A stretch of 64,000 nt of DNA from CAKSUT01 sp045542335 (GCA_045542335.1 JAZQKV010000105.1:1-64000); one strand, 5' to 3'. Positions 52,747-61,421 are shown, numbered from the stretch's first letter. Notes: generated from the letters alone by a model not told the origin. Made by a program: numbers and translations.

Positions 52747-52992
52747 ATGATAAATCAATCCAACCTTTCCGAGTTTCTCAATCTTTCCGACGAACAGCTC
52801 AAAAAACGCCTTGAACAAGCCGCCGTTGCCGCAGGTGCTGATAAAAACAAAATCGCCCTCATGCTGTCAAATCCCGAAAGATTGCGAGCCATCATTTCTT
52901 CCCTGACTCCCGAGGATGCTGAACGCATGATAAAAATGTTTGGAAAAGACAAGGCACAGGCAATCGCCGACAGCTTGAAAAACGGAATGTGA
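52747..52992 (+). CDS. hypothetical protein, first of a three-gene unit
   Basis: This 81-residue helical, charged protein (NLSDEQLKKRLEQAAVAAGA, then a MIKMFGKDKAQAIADSL tail) has no recognisable domain. ATG 52747 follows AAGGAG at a good spacing. It ends about 30 nt before the next gene and looks cotranscribed with it. Both proteins contain LSxPExL-type segments (LMLSNPERL here, LLSDPENLKTL next), suggesting a shared origin. Confidence 0.7.
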   Translation: MINQSNLSEFLNLSDEQLKKRLEQAAVAAGADKNKIALMLSNPERLRAIISSLTPEDAERMIKMFGKDKAQAIADSLKNGM

Positions 52993-53024
52993 AGCGCACA
53001 ATTTGAGAAAGGAGAGAGTGCAGA

Positions 53025-53453
53025 ATGGATAATCCGCAGGACAAAATCAATGCTTTGCTTTCTGACCCGGAGAATCTCAAGACACTTGCCAGAATCGCCT
53101 CGGGTTTTATGGCACAATCGCCCATGCCCACACCCGAACAGCCGCAAGCTGATGACGGAGCTTCGGCACAGACCATCTCTGACAACACCGCTTCCGACGG
53201 CGAAAGCTTGTCAAACGGCCAAACAGAAAAAAGCGAAAATGCAGTTCCGACAATTTCAGGTCAGACCGGGGATGCAGGTCTTTTGTCGGGACTTCTCGGT
53301 CCGGGGTTTAAAATTCCGGGGGACGTTGACAAAAGCATTGTGCTTCTCAACGCTTTGAAGCCGTATCTTGGAAATCACAAGCGTGAAACGTGTGAGCTTG
53401 TTGTAAGGCTTCTTGGGGCGGCAAAGCTGTTGGGAATGTACAAAATTGGCTGA
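53025..53453 (+). CDS. hypothetical protein, second of a three-gene unit
   Basis: This 142-residue protein has an N-terminal helix (KINALLSDPENLKTLARIAS), a low-complexity middle rich in Ser, Asp, Glu, Gln and Pro, and a conserved-looking C-terminal part (IVLLNALKPYLGNHKRETCE, then AAKLLGMYKIG). I do not recognise it. GGAGAG precedes ATG 53025. Confidence 0.7.
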   Translation: MDNPQDKINALLSDPENLKTLARIASGFMAQSPMPTPEQPQADDGASAQTISDNTASDGESLSNGQTEKSENAVPTISGQTGDAGLLSGLLGPGFKIPGDVDKSIVLLNALKPYLGNHKRETCELVVRLLGAAKLLGMYKIG

Positions 53454-53470
53454 AAGGGGGAGATTTACAT

Positions 53471-53998
53471 ATGTATGCGAGAAATTATAATAAGCCGCAA
53501 GAAGTTATGCAAGGACGGAAAATACCTGTTCAGAGCTTTCCCGAACCCGGCGTTTTTATGGGAATGGAACGGAGCGTTCACGAGGACAGAGCCGATTTGA
53601 AGCCACGCTTGCACACATCTTTTCCGTCAAGCCGTCCCAAAACAGATGATCTGGTTTCAGACAACGACATTCAAGCCGACACACACTCGGAGCAAGCTGC
53701 CGAAAACACAGATTTGCCCGATGAGCAGACACCCGATGAAAAAGAAAACAACCGGGAAATCCAAACCTTCGCCAATACACCGGCAAAATCAAAAAAAGAC
53801 ATGGGACTTATCGAACGTTTGAGCAAGAATATGTCAAAACATTCCTCCGGCGTTTTTTCGGAGCTTTCAACGGAGGATTTTATAATTTTTGCGCTTATTG
53901 CCCTGTTTCTTCTTGGTGCAGATGACGATGAGCCTGACGGCAAAAACGAAAAGGACAGTCTTGTTCCTCTTGCATTGCTTGCTTTGGTTTTGCTTTGA
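53471..53998 (+). CDS. hypothetical protein with C-terminal hydrophobic helices, third of a three-gene unit
   Basis: This 175-residue protein has an N-terminal MYARNYNKP followed by a disordered acidic middle. The end has the form EDFIIFALIALFLLG-acidic spacer-LVPLALLALVLL, two short hydrophobic stretches with a charged loop. It may be a tail-anchored or hairpin membrane protein. GGGGGAG precedes ATG 53471. Linkage to the two previous genes suggests a common function; a spore-related role is possible but not shown. Confidence 0.7.
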   Translation: MYARNYNKPQEVMQGRKIPVQSFPEPGVFMGMERSVHEDRADLKPRLHTSFPSSRPKTDDLVSDNDIQADTHSEQAAENTDLPDEQTPDEKENNREIQTFANTPAKSKKDMGLIERLSKNMSKHSSGVFSELSTEDFIIFALIALFLLGADDDEPDGKNEKDSLVPLALLALVLL

Positions 53999-54091
53999 TG
54001 CCAAGTGTTCGGTTTGAAAAATGCACAAAAATAAGGGCAGGTGAAAACTGTCACGTCTTGCCTGTAAATCTATGGGACTTTGCTCCAAAAA

Positions 54092-54153
54092 AGAAAGGGG
54101 TGCTTTTCTTGAAAAGCACCCCTTTGAACACCCCGAAACGCTTTAAATCGGGG
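54092..54153. repeat. dispersed palindromic element, copy 2
   Basis: The perfect hairpin AAAGGGGTGCTTTTC/GAAAAGCACCCCTTT (54092-54123) is followed by a second, CACCCCGA/TCGGGGTG (54127-54153). The first matches 63084-63115 base for base except the loop. It sits between convergent genes and can end both transcripts. Confidence 0.85.
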
Positions 54154-54197
54154 TGAATTGCTTATGGTTTTGAGGGCAAAAACGCCCCAAAAAGTTG

Positions 54198-55352
54198 TTA
54201 TTCTGCTTCAGTTTCGGTTTCTGTTTCAGCCTCGGTCTCTGCTTCTGCTTCTGCTTCTGCTTTTGCTGCTTCCTCTGCGGCTGCGGCTTCTTCTGCTGCA
54301 ATTTCCGCTTCGATTTCTGCCTTGAAGGTGTCAAAGGTTATTTCGTCATAACCCTCGCCATATACAACGGGTGTTGTGTCGATAAGAGCCTGAATTGCAG
54401 ACTGAATTGCTGCAACTGTACCGTTTGCTTCGATAATTGCGTAAGCATAGGTGTCTCTGTTTTCAGCAATTTCCTCGGCGGTGAGAGCAAGGGGAAGACG
54501 CTTTATGATGTGGTAGCCATAGCTTGTTTCAACAGGCTCGCCGATTTCGTTATCCTCAAGAGCAAGTGTTCCCTGATAGAATTCTTCAACCATTTCGCCG
54601 GGGCCAAAGGTGTAACCGTCGGGATTTGCTTCCATGCCGGGGTCCTCGCCGTATTCCTTGACAAGTGCATCGAAATCTTCGCCTGCAATTGCCTTATTGT
54701 AAACGTCGTTTGCAAGCTTCTTCTTTGCTTCAAGGGCATCGCCTGTGAGTGCGGTTCCGTTCTCGTCGGTTGTGCCGATGAGAATGTGCTTTGCGGAAGC
54801 GTAGTTTTCGTTTACATATTTTGTGATTTCTTCATCGGAAACCTTTTTCATTTCCGCAAGGGAGATTTCATCGTTGATTGCGATGAGCTTCATCATTTCG
54901 GGAAGCTGTTCTCCGTAAAGCTCGTTGATGTCAACGCCGTAATAGAGCGAGAACATCTGGGTGTAGTAAGCGGTGATTTCGTCAATCTTTGCCTGATCGA
55001 TGTTGTCAACGTCAACGCCGACAGATTTTGCGTAGTTATATGTTGCGGCGTTGGACTTGAAATAGCTTTCAATTTCGGTGTTGAACTGTGTCTTGAATTC
55101 TTCGCTTGAAAAATCAACTTCTTCGCCATTTGTCATATAGTCCTTCTGAATTGTTTTGAAGAAATACTCATAAGAACTTCTGTCAACAACATACTCGCCG
55201 ATGGTGAGTATTGCGGAGGGGGCTGCGTTTTCGGGTTGAGTGTTGTCGGTGATGTTTTCTCCATTGGGGTTAACCTGGGGGATTTTGTCGCAGCCGCAAA
55301 GTGCAGAGAATGCAAGGACGGCGCAAATTACAAGTGCAAGAATCTTTTTCAT
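54198..55352 (-). CDS. PrsA/SurA-like peptidyl-prolyl isomerase lipoprotein
   Basis: This 384-residue protein has a lipoprotein signal with lipobox FSALCGC, so Cys 20 would be lipidated. A helical chaperone domain of about 150 residues follows. The parvulin domain (about 190-290) has SAKHILIGTTDENG, ALVKEYGEDPG and the late SYGYHIIKRL. A Glu/Ala/Thr-rich tail follows. It folds exported proteins outside the membrane. The tail is very low in complexity, and the plus-strand open frame over this gene is a shadow of it. Confidence 0.9.
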   Translation of the reverse strand: MKKILALVICAVLAFSALCGCDKIPQVNPNGENITDNTQPENAAPSAILTIGEYVVDRSSYEYFFKTIQKDYMTNGEEVDFSSEEFKTQFNTEIESYFKSNAATYNYAKSVGVDVDNIDQAKIDEITAYYTQMFSLYYGVDINELYGEQLPEMMKLIAINDEISLAEMKKVSDEEITKYVNENYASAKHILIGTTDENGTALTGDALEAKKKLANDVYNKAIAGEDFDALVKEYGEDPGMEANPDGYTFGPGEMVEEFYQGTLALEDNEIGEPVETSYGYHIIKRLPLALTAEEIAENRDTYAYAIIEANGTVAAIQSAIQALIDTTPVVYGEGYDEITFDTFKAEIEAEIAAEEAAAAEEAAKAEAEAEAETEAETETETEAE

Positions 55353-55548
55353 TGTTTTTTTCCTGACCTTTCGTTATAAAAATTTGTTTTCGGACATTTT
55401 TGTACGGCAACGCCAAGTGTAACCATACGCATAAAAAACATTATATCACCCGAATGTGATGAATCTGTGAAAATCCTTAAAAGTTTACAATATGTTCTTG
55501 GAGATGAAAAAAACAGACGTGAACTCTTCAATGGGAACTTTGCAAGAA

Positions 55549-56865
55549 TCAAATGTCATATTTTGCCCTTGCGAAGTGTAAAACTTCAAGTCCGATTTCG
55601 CAAAGGGGTGCAACCGCAACACGACCGAGACTTGCAGAGGCATGGACGATTTTGCCGTCGCCTATGAAAATTGCCACATGACCTTTGAAGTAAACAAGGT
55701 CGCCCGGACGAAGCTCGTCATGGGTAATTTCCGTTACAAATTCCTCCTTGAAAACCGCATCTCTGAACAATGGGACACCGCAAAGACTGTGTGCCATAAA
55801 TGCAAGACCCGAGCAGTCAATGCCCGATGGACTTTTTCCGCCCCAACGATATGGCGTGCCAACATACAAAAGAGCGTTTGCGGCAATTTTTTCGCCGGTT
55901 TCCATGTTGTCCTCATACTGTGGCACAAGATTTTCCTTGCGCACAAAGTAACGCTTTTTGCCGTAAAACACCCTGCAGAAGCGTTCGCCTGCATCATGGA
56001 TATATTCCACCACAGAGCCTCTTGGCAGAACAGCAATTGGAGAATGTTTGTATTCAGGCGTCGGAAGCAGGTCGCACCACGGGGAGAAAACTGTTTTTGT
56101 AACCTTGTGTATTCCTCCTGTCACAGGCTGAATGTGCTTTCTGCGGATATAGCCTTTATAGCCGTAATATGTTTCGCAAAGCACCATGCTTTCGGTATAA
56201 TCCCCATCTGTTTCATCTGTTATGCAAATAAGAGTTCCGTAAAGAGCTTCGTCAACACATTCTGCCTCAATTGCCGGCTCGGAATAAAGCATTGCCGAGG
56301 GTACGCTGACAAAATATTTGTATTTCTCAGCATCTGCGGCGATTTTTGCGCTTTGCTTTTCAAATTGCTCCGGGAAAAGCATTTTTGCAAGCCTTGCAAC
56401 TGTTCTTGCCGCTGTTTTTTCGGGGCGAACGGTTATGTTTGCGCAGGACGAATATGTTCCGATTCTTTTGTTGTAAAGGGCAGAGATTTCCTCCTTTCCG
56501 CCCTTTGCCATGGGACGGCTTTTGTCGCCGAGGATTCTTGTCAGACAATGCCCGAAAGGTGTGTCGAGAAACACGATTCTTCCGTGTTCTTTCATTATTT
56601 CAACATTTTCGGGACGCATTACACAGCCGCCGCCGGTTGAAATTATTGCGCCCTCGGAGTTTTGGGAAATTTCACGCAGGACCTCGGTTTCAATTTTTCT
56701 GAAAGCCTCCTCGCCCTGTGTTGCGAAAATCTCGGAAATTACTCCGTGTCTTGAAACAATTTCGTCGTCCACATCCATAAATGGGTGACCTGTTTCGTTT
56801 GCAAGTCCTTTTCCAACTGTGGTTTTTCCGCAGCCCATAAAGCCGCAAAGATAGATGTTATTCAA
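55549..56865 (-). CDS. shikimate kinase fused to SH3-SH3-NlpC/P60 (YkfC-like) endopeptidase
   Basis: This 438-residue open frame joins two enzymes. Residues 1-165 are shikimate kinase: P-loop GFMGCGKTTVGKGLA, shikimate-binding DVDDEI and GGGCV, and the lid RPMAKGG. Residues 190-300 form two SH3-like barrels, and 320-438 an NlpC/P60 peptidase with Cys in DCSGLAFM and His in GHVAIFIGDG and KIVHAS. SH3-SH3-NlpC/P60 without a signal peptide is the layout of YkfC, the cytoplasmic gamma-D-Glu-diaminopimelate endopeptidase of murein recycling. TTG 56865 follows GAGGAA and overlaps the aroE stop. Both halves look active. I know of no such fusion. Confidence 0.85.
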   Translation of the reverse strand: MNNIYLCGFMGCGKTTVGKGLANETGHPFMDVDDEIVSRHGVISEIFATQGEEAFRKIETEVLREISQNSEGAIISTGGGCVMRPENVEIMKEHGRIVFLDTPFGHCLTRILGDKSRPMAKGGKEEISALYNKRIGTYSSCANITVRPEKTAARTVARLAKMLFPEQFEKQSAKIAADAEKYKYFVSVPSAMLYSEPAIEAECVDEALYGTLICITDETDGDYTESMVLCETYYGYKGYIRRKHIQPVTGGIHKVTKTVFSPWCDLLPTPEYKHSPIAVLPRGSVVEYIHDAGERFCRVFYGKKRYFVRKENLVPQYEDNMETGEKIAANALLYVGTPYRWGGKSPSGIDCSGLAFMAHSLCGVPLFRDAVFKEEFVTEITHDELRPGDLVYFKGHVAIFIGDGKIVHASASLGRVAVAPLCEIGLEVLHFARAKYDI

Positions 56866-57713
56866 GAATTGTTCCTCTTTTCAAGTTCTTTTTCGCAAGC
56901 CTTTGCCACAATGTCAAGCTGACTGTCCGTGAAAGTGCAGCCTGTCCAGAGCTCCTGCGCCTTCACAGCCTGAAGAATGAGCATCCAGAGTCCGTTTTCG
57001 CCATGGATACCATGCTTTGCGGCAATTCGCAGAAGCTCTGTTTCGGAAGGATTGTAAATTGCATCAAAAACACCCGAGCAATCCTTAACTGCTTCTTCTG
57101 AAATGGGAGAAACTCCAACCTTCGGGAACATACCAACGGGTGTTCCGTTGACAATAAGCGGATTGTCAAGTGATTTTATAGCTTCGGTGTCCTCAAGGGA
57201 AAGAACAGCCGGTCTTACATTATATGCCGCCTCAATCTCGTCTGCCAATTCCGCAGAGCTTGCGGCGTTTCGTGCGGCAATTGTGAGATGCGCACCCATG
57301 TCGCAAAGCGCATGGGCAAAGGTTTTGCAAACTCCGCCGCTTCCTAAAAGAAGAACCTCTCTGTCAGCCGCAAGACCTCCCTTTTCGAGCGCTCTTGTGA
57401 AGCCGAAATAGTCGGTGTTGTGTCCCACAACTTTTCCGTTCTGCTTGACAACGGTGTTAACCGAGCCGAGCTTTTTTGCTTCGGGGGAAAGCTCGTCAAG
57501 AAAAGGAATTGACACAACCTTGTGGGGGATTGTGATGTTGAAGCCGTCAAATTCACGGATAACCTCGGGAAGCCTTTTGGGAATATCTTCGGGGGCAATT
57601 TCCGTGATGTCGTATTCGCCGTCATAGCCTGAAAGGGAAAACAGAGTGTTCTGGATAAGAGGGGAGATGGAATGGGTCAGGTGGTGACCTATCAGAGTGA
57701 AATTTTTCTTCAT
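56862..57713 (-). CDS. aroE: shikimate dehydrogenase
   Basis: This 283-residue enzyme reduces 3-dehydroshikimate with NADPH, the step before shikimate kinase. The substrate pocket shows HSISPLIQN, FNITIPHKV and NTDYFGF, and the NADP loop is LLGSGGVCKTFAHAL. ATG 57713 follows AAGGAAG; the longer frame to 57767 is not conserved. Its stop overlaps the kinase-fusion start, so steps 4 and 5 of the shikimate pathway are coupled. Confidence 0.95.
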   Translation of the reverse strand: MKKNFTLIGHHLTHSISPLIQNTLFSLSGYDGEYDITEIAPEDIPKRLPEVIREFDGFNITIPHKVVSIPFLDELSPEAKKLGSVNTVVKQNGKVVGHNTDYFGFTRALEKGGLAADREVLLLGSGGVCKTFAHALCDMGAHLTIAARNAASSAELADEIEAAYNVRPAVLSLEDTEAIKSLDNPLIVNGTPVGMFPKVGVSPISEEAVKDCSGVFDAIYNPSETELLRIAAKHGIHGENGLWMLILQAVKAQELWTGCTFTDSQLDIVAKACEKELEKRNNS

Positions 57714-57800
57714 ATTATACTTCCTTTTGAGTGAATACTGCGTGCCGTCGTTCAAGAGCATTCGCATGAGAATCAGAGGGGGTGGGACGTCTTTATGCCC

Positions 57801-58325
57801 TTATTTGAAAAGCTTGCCCTTGAAACGGTATCTGTAAATTATCGCCGCAACGTTGAGAAAAAGGTCGTAGGCGAAGAGAAAAACGTTTGCCGCAACAAGC
57901 GTCACAACAAGCATTGCCGTTGTGAACCCCTCCTCAATGCCAACAAACTTTACCGTGATAAATGCAAGCACTCCAACGCAGGCATTGAAAAGTGCAAGCT
58001 TTATGATAATGCCAATGGGAACGCACTTTACCGTGTGCCTTTCGATGACCGTTTTGAGAATGGGATAATGCCCGAGAAAAAGGACATAGTAAAGCGTTGC
58101 AGGTCTTAGCGGCATGAAAATGAGGGAAGCCACGGAGGAAACAGCATAAACGAGCCAAGCACGCTTTGCAGTTAATTCTTCCCTCGCAACAAGCACCGCA
58201 AGGCAAGCTGCCGATGCTGCCGTGAGGTCAAGGATTTCAAAAAATCCTCCTATTATAACAAGCACTGCCCCAACCGCCGAAAGCATGGCAGAAAGTGCAA
58301 GGCTTTTTGTGTCGGTTCTCTTTAT
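57801..58325 (-). CDS. polytopic membrane protein of unknown function, ATA start proposed
   Basis: This protein of about 174 residues has five to six hydrophobic helices and the motif YVLFLGHYPILK between helices. It belongs to a widespread but uncharacterised Clostridial membrane family, to judge by its start KRTDTKSLALSAMLSA. ATG 58286 would miss that conserved N-terminus. The frame runs back to ATA 58325, placed exactly 8 nt after GGGAGG (58334-58339), with no other start in frame. It may be cotranscribed with aroE, 87 nt downstream. Confidence 0.78.
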   Translation of the reverse strand: MKRTDTKSLALSAMLSAVGAVLVIIGGFFEILDLTAASAACLAVLVAREELTAKRAWLVYAVSSVASLIFMPLRPATLYYVLFLGHYPILKTVIERHTVKCVPIGIIIKLALFNACVGVLAFITVKFVGIEEGFTTAMLVVTLVAANVFLFAYDLFLNVAAIIYRYRFKGKLFK

Positions 58326-58523
58326 GACCGTCGCCTCCCGAAAACAACATTACTCCGTATATTTTACCACACAATAACTGTTCTTTCAATAATATTTTAT
58401 AAAATAAATATGATTTAACAAAAAATTAAAACCGTTGAAGTGTGAAGCTGTTGAAAGACAGAGGGTATTGGTGTAAAATATATAAGGAAAATTTTGCAAA
58501 TTAAAGAAAGGAAAACATGATTT

Positions 58524-59009
58524 ATGATTTTAAGGGAAATTTCGGAATTTATAAAGAGAACCTGCGTGTTCTTCACTGTTGGCACTCTTGCCTTTTTAAT
58601 TGCGGGAACGGCATTCTCGGGTGATGTTGCCATGGGCGAGGACGGTTTTGCCTATATTTACACAAAGCTCATTCTTTTCGGCGCACTCCTTTGCTTCTCG
58701 GCGTTTGTGTCACTTGCCATCAGCGTTTCCTCGGCGGTGAGCTTTGATATTGTTTTCAAGGTGCTCATAAATTTTGCGATTTGCTATGTTGGCTTTTACG
58801 TTTCATTTTTTGTGCTTTTGGGCAACTTTTCGCTTCTCGGACAGTTTGCATATATGTCCTTTATCTTTTTTGTTGCCTATGCCGTGATATGCGCCGTTTA
58901 CCTCATTATAAGAGGAATACGTTCAAAATTTGAAAACGAAAACAGCTCTTACACCGAGCTTTACAGCGAGCTTGATGAGAACAAGCAAGGCAATAAAAAT
59001 AAAGGATAA
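58524..59009 (+). CDS. hypothetical membrane protein (four helices)
   Basis: This 161-residue protein has four predicted helices (about 12-32, 48-70, 76-100, 108-130) and a charged C-terminal tail. The layout resembles the DUF3021-like small membrane proteins, but no diagnostic motif is visible. AAAGGA lies before the ATG at 58524. It ends 5 nt before the methyltransferase gene and is probably cotranscribed with it. Confidence 0.7.
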   Translation: MILREISEFIKRTCVFFTVGTLAFLIAGTAFSGDVAMGEDGFAYIYTKLILFGALLCFSAFVSLAISVSSAVSFDIVFKVLINFAICYVGFYVSFFVLLGNFSLLGQFAYMSFIFFVAYAVICAVYLIIRGIRSKFENENSSYTELYSELDENKQGNKNKG

Positions 59010-59014
59010 ACAAT

Positions 59015-60139
59015 ATGAATCAGACATTTAATTATGTGGCAACCTGCCTTTTCGGACTTGAGGGAATGGTGGGCGAGGAAATCGACGCTCTTGGTTATAA
59101 ACGCCGGGAAACAATTGACGGCAGAGTTTATTTCAGCGGTGATATTTCTGCAATTGCAAGATGCAATATGTGGCTTCGCTATGCAGAGAGGGTTTATATA
59201 GAAGTCGGCTCATTCACCGCAGAGAGCTTTACAGAGCTTTTTGATGGCGTAAAAGCCTTGCCCTGGGAGGATTTTATCGGCATGGAGGACGCTTTCCCCG
59301 TGACAGGTCACTCAATCCGTTCAAAGCTTTTCAGTATTCCCGACTGCCAGAGTATTGCTAAAAAAGCAATTGTCGAACGCCTCAGAACAAAGTATAATAT
59401 TTCGATTTTTCCCGAAAGCAAAACGAAAATCCGTGTTGAGTTTTTCATTCTCAACGACAAGGCGTGCCTGATGATTGACACAAGCGGAAATCCGCTTTTC
59501 AAGAGGGGTTATCGCCTTGAGGCAAATGATGCTCCCATAAGAGAAACACTTGCGGCGGCAATCGTGAAGCTTTCAAGACCAAGAGAGAATGTCCTTATGT
59601 GGGACCCTTTCTGCGGTTCGGGCACTCTTGCCGTTGAAGCAGCTCTCATGATGAACAATATTGCTCCCGGAATTAACCGACGCTTTGCCGCCGAGCATTT
59701 TGAGTTTATCCCAAAAGCTGTGTGGCGCAATGCCAGAGAGCAGGCGAGGGAAGCTGTTGTAAAAAGCGATTTTCACGTTTTTGCCTCGGATATTGACCCG
59801 AAATGCGTTTCTCTTGCAACGGAAAATGCAAAGCGTGCAGGCGTTGCGGAAAGTATAGATGTTTTCCAGAAGGACGCATTGCGCATTGAAAAGCATGACT
59901 TGCGCACAACGCTTGTGTGCAATCCGCCATATGGTGAGCGTATGTCGAGCATTTCCGAAGCCCGCGAGCTTTATCGCAAAATGGGCAAGGTTTTCTCAAA
60001 GGTTGTGCCACCGTGGCAGATGTACCTTATTACCTCCGAGGAGGAATTTGAACGTCTTTACGGCAGGAAAGCAGACAAGGTGAGAAAGCTTTATAACGGA
60101 ATGATTAAGTGTTCGCTTTATCAGTATTTTAAAAAGTGA
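59015..60139 (+). CDS. THUMP-domain class I RNA methyltransferase (RlmL/YpsC-like)
   Basis: This 374-residue enzyme has an N-terminal ferredoxin-like and THUMP RNA-binding part (about 1-155). The AdoMet domain follows, with DPFCGSGTLAVEAA, ASDIDPKC and the N6/N2-methylase motif CNPPYGERM. The E. coli counterpart, RlmL, makes m2G2445 in 23S rRNA, and the Firmicutes YpsC group is its single-domain relative. AAAGGAT precedes the ATG. Confidence 0.93.
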   Translation: MNQTFNYVATCLFGLEGMVGEEIDALGYKRRETIDGRVYFSGDISAIARCNMWLRYAERVYIEVGSFTAESFTELFDGVKALPWEDFIGMEDAFPVTGHSIRSKLFSIPDCQSIAKKAIVERLRTKYNISIFPESKTKIRVEFFILNDKACLMIDTSGNPLFKRGYRLEANDAPIRETLAAAIVKLSRPRENVLMWDPFCGSGTLAVEAALMMNNIAPGINRRFAAEHFEFIPKAVWRNAREQAREAVVKSDFHVFASDIDPKCVSLATENAKRAGVAESIDVFQKDALRIEKHDLRTTLVCNPPYGERMSSISEARELYRKMGKVFSKVVPPWQMYLITSEEEFERLYGRKADKVRKLYNGMIKCSLYQYFKK

Positions 60140-60209
60140 GGCTTTGTCCGACGATTGAGAGTAAAAAAACGCAATTTAAATCCAAAGGGGAAAAGAGGAA
60201 AAATAAACA

Positions 60210-60896
60210 ATGTTAATTGATTTGCACGTCCATACAAAGGAAGTCAGCCGATGCTCGGAGATTCCTGCAAGAGAGGTTGTCAAAACATATAAGGAGCAAA
60301 CGGCATATGATGCCATTGTGATAACAGAGCACATAAATGCCTGCCTTTTCGGCGAGGAAATGTCAGGGGAAAAATGGCAGGAAACTATCACGAGGTATAT
60401 GAGTGGTTACAATACGGCAAAGGAGGAGGGCGACAAGCTCGGCTTAAAAGTGTTCTTTGGCTGTGAGCTTGCCCTTACAACCGTCGGCGACAACGATTTT
60501 CTGCTTTACGGTGTGACGGAGCAGTTTTTGAGAGATAATGTGAACATCAACAGAAGACCTCTTAAAGAGGTGTCACAGCTCTGCAGGGATAACGGCATAC
60601 TTCTTTACAAGGCTCACCCTTTCAGAAACGGAATGGTAATGGTTGACCCCTCGCTTCTTTTCGGCATTGAAACTGCAAACGGTCATCCGGGACACAATTC
60701 AAGAAACGATTTTGCAAACCTATGGGCGGATATGTACGGACTTGCAAAAATCGGAGGCTCGGATTTCCACCACCCCGGTCATCACGGCAGAAGCGGAATT
60801 TTCACAAGAACTCCCGTCAATGACGAAAAAGAGCTTGTTGAAGTTCTGAAAAACGGAGATTATATGATATGCTCCGACATAAACAGAGGTTTTTAG
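60210..60896 (+). CDS. PHP-domain metal-dependent phosphoesterase
   Basis: This 228-residue protein has the PHP metal motifs DLHVHTK, AIVITEHIN, KAHPFRNG and GGSDFHHPGHHG. Members hydrolyse phosphoesters such as histidinol phosphate or nucleotides; the small stand-alone type here is unassigned. AGAGGA precedes ATG 60210. It is followed by the CIRCE-controlled groESL unit. Confidence 0.9.
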   Translation: MLIDLHVHTKEVSRCSEIPAREVVKTYKEQTAYDAIVITEHINACLFGEEMSGEKWQETITRYMSGYNTAKEEGDKLGLKVFFGCELALTTVGDNDFLLYGVTEQFLRDNVNINRRPLKEVSQLCRDNGILLYKAHPFRNGMVMVDPSLLFGIETANGHPGHNSRNDFANLWADMYGLAKIGGSDFHHPGHHGRSGIFTRTPVNDEKELVEVLKNGDYMICSDINRGF

Positions 60897-60959
60897 CAGT
60901 CCCACACTTTAAGAATTAATTTTATTGGTTAAAAAAATGTAAACAAATGCCAAAACCAC

Positions 60960-60988
60960 TTGATTTTTCCATTGGTTTATATTAAAAT
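60960..60988 (+). promoter_or_regulatory. sigma-A promoter of groESL
   Basis: TTGATT (60960-60965) and TAAAAT (60983-60988) are 17 nt apart. The transcript would start just before the CIRCE repeat. Confidence 0.85.
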
Positions 60989-61001
60989 ATAGTCCATGGA
61001 G

Positions 61002-61028
61002 TTAGCACTCGCCGGGTTTGAGTGCTAA
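61002..61028 (+). promoter_or_regulatory. CIRCE operator (HrcA-binding site)
   Basis: TTAGCACTC and GAGTGCTAA flank a 9-nt spacer, the exact CIRCE consensus. HrcA represses the heat-shock operon through it. hrcA itself is not in this window. Confidence 0.98.
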
Positions 61029-61093
61029 TAACATAAAAACAAAAAATTAAAAATATTAAATTTAAAACAAATCAGAATTTAGGAGGAGTTATC

Positions 61094-61378
61094 ATGACAC
61101 TCAAACCTCTTGCAGACAGAGTAATCGTAAAGGCGGTTGAAGCCGAAGAAACAACAAAGAGTGGAATCATTCTCACAGGAACCGCAAAGGAAAAGCCCAG
61201 CATCGCAGAAGTTGTTGCAGTTGGCCCCGGCGGAGTTGTTGACGGCAAGGACATTGTTATGACCGTTAAGGTTGGCGACAAGGTTATCACAAGCAAGTAT
61301 TCCGGCACAGAAGTCAAGTTCGACGGCGAAGAATATGTAATCGTTCGTCAGGGCGACATTCTTGCTGTTGTTGAATAA
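61094..61378 (+). CDS. groES: co-chaperonin GroES
   Basis: This 94-residue co-chaperonin has the start KPLADRVIVKAVEAEE, the mobile loop ETTKSGIILTG, and the end VRQGDILAVVE. It caps GroEL. AGGAGG precedes the ATG. It is the first gene of the CIRCE-controlled pair. Confidence 0.98.
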   Translation: MTLKPLADRVIVKAVEAEETTKSGIILTGTAKEKPSIAEVVAVGPGGVVDGKDIVMTVKVGDKVITSKYSGTEVKFDGEEYVIVRQGDILAVVE

Positions 61379-61421
61379 TTTTAACAGGCGAAAAATCATC
61401 ATTATTTGGAGGTAATATATT

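Noticed and set aside
54195..55109. 304-codon plus-strand open frame with a long Phe/Cys-rich start
   Set aside because: It is antisense to the PrsA-like gene. The strange composition comes from the Glu/Ala-rich tail read backwards.
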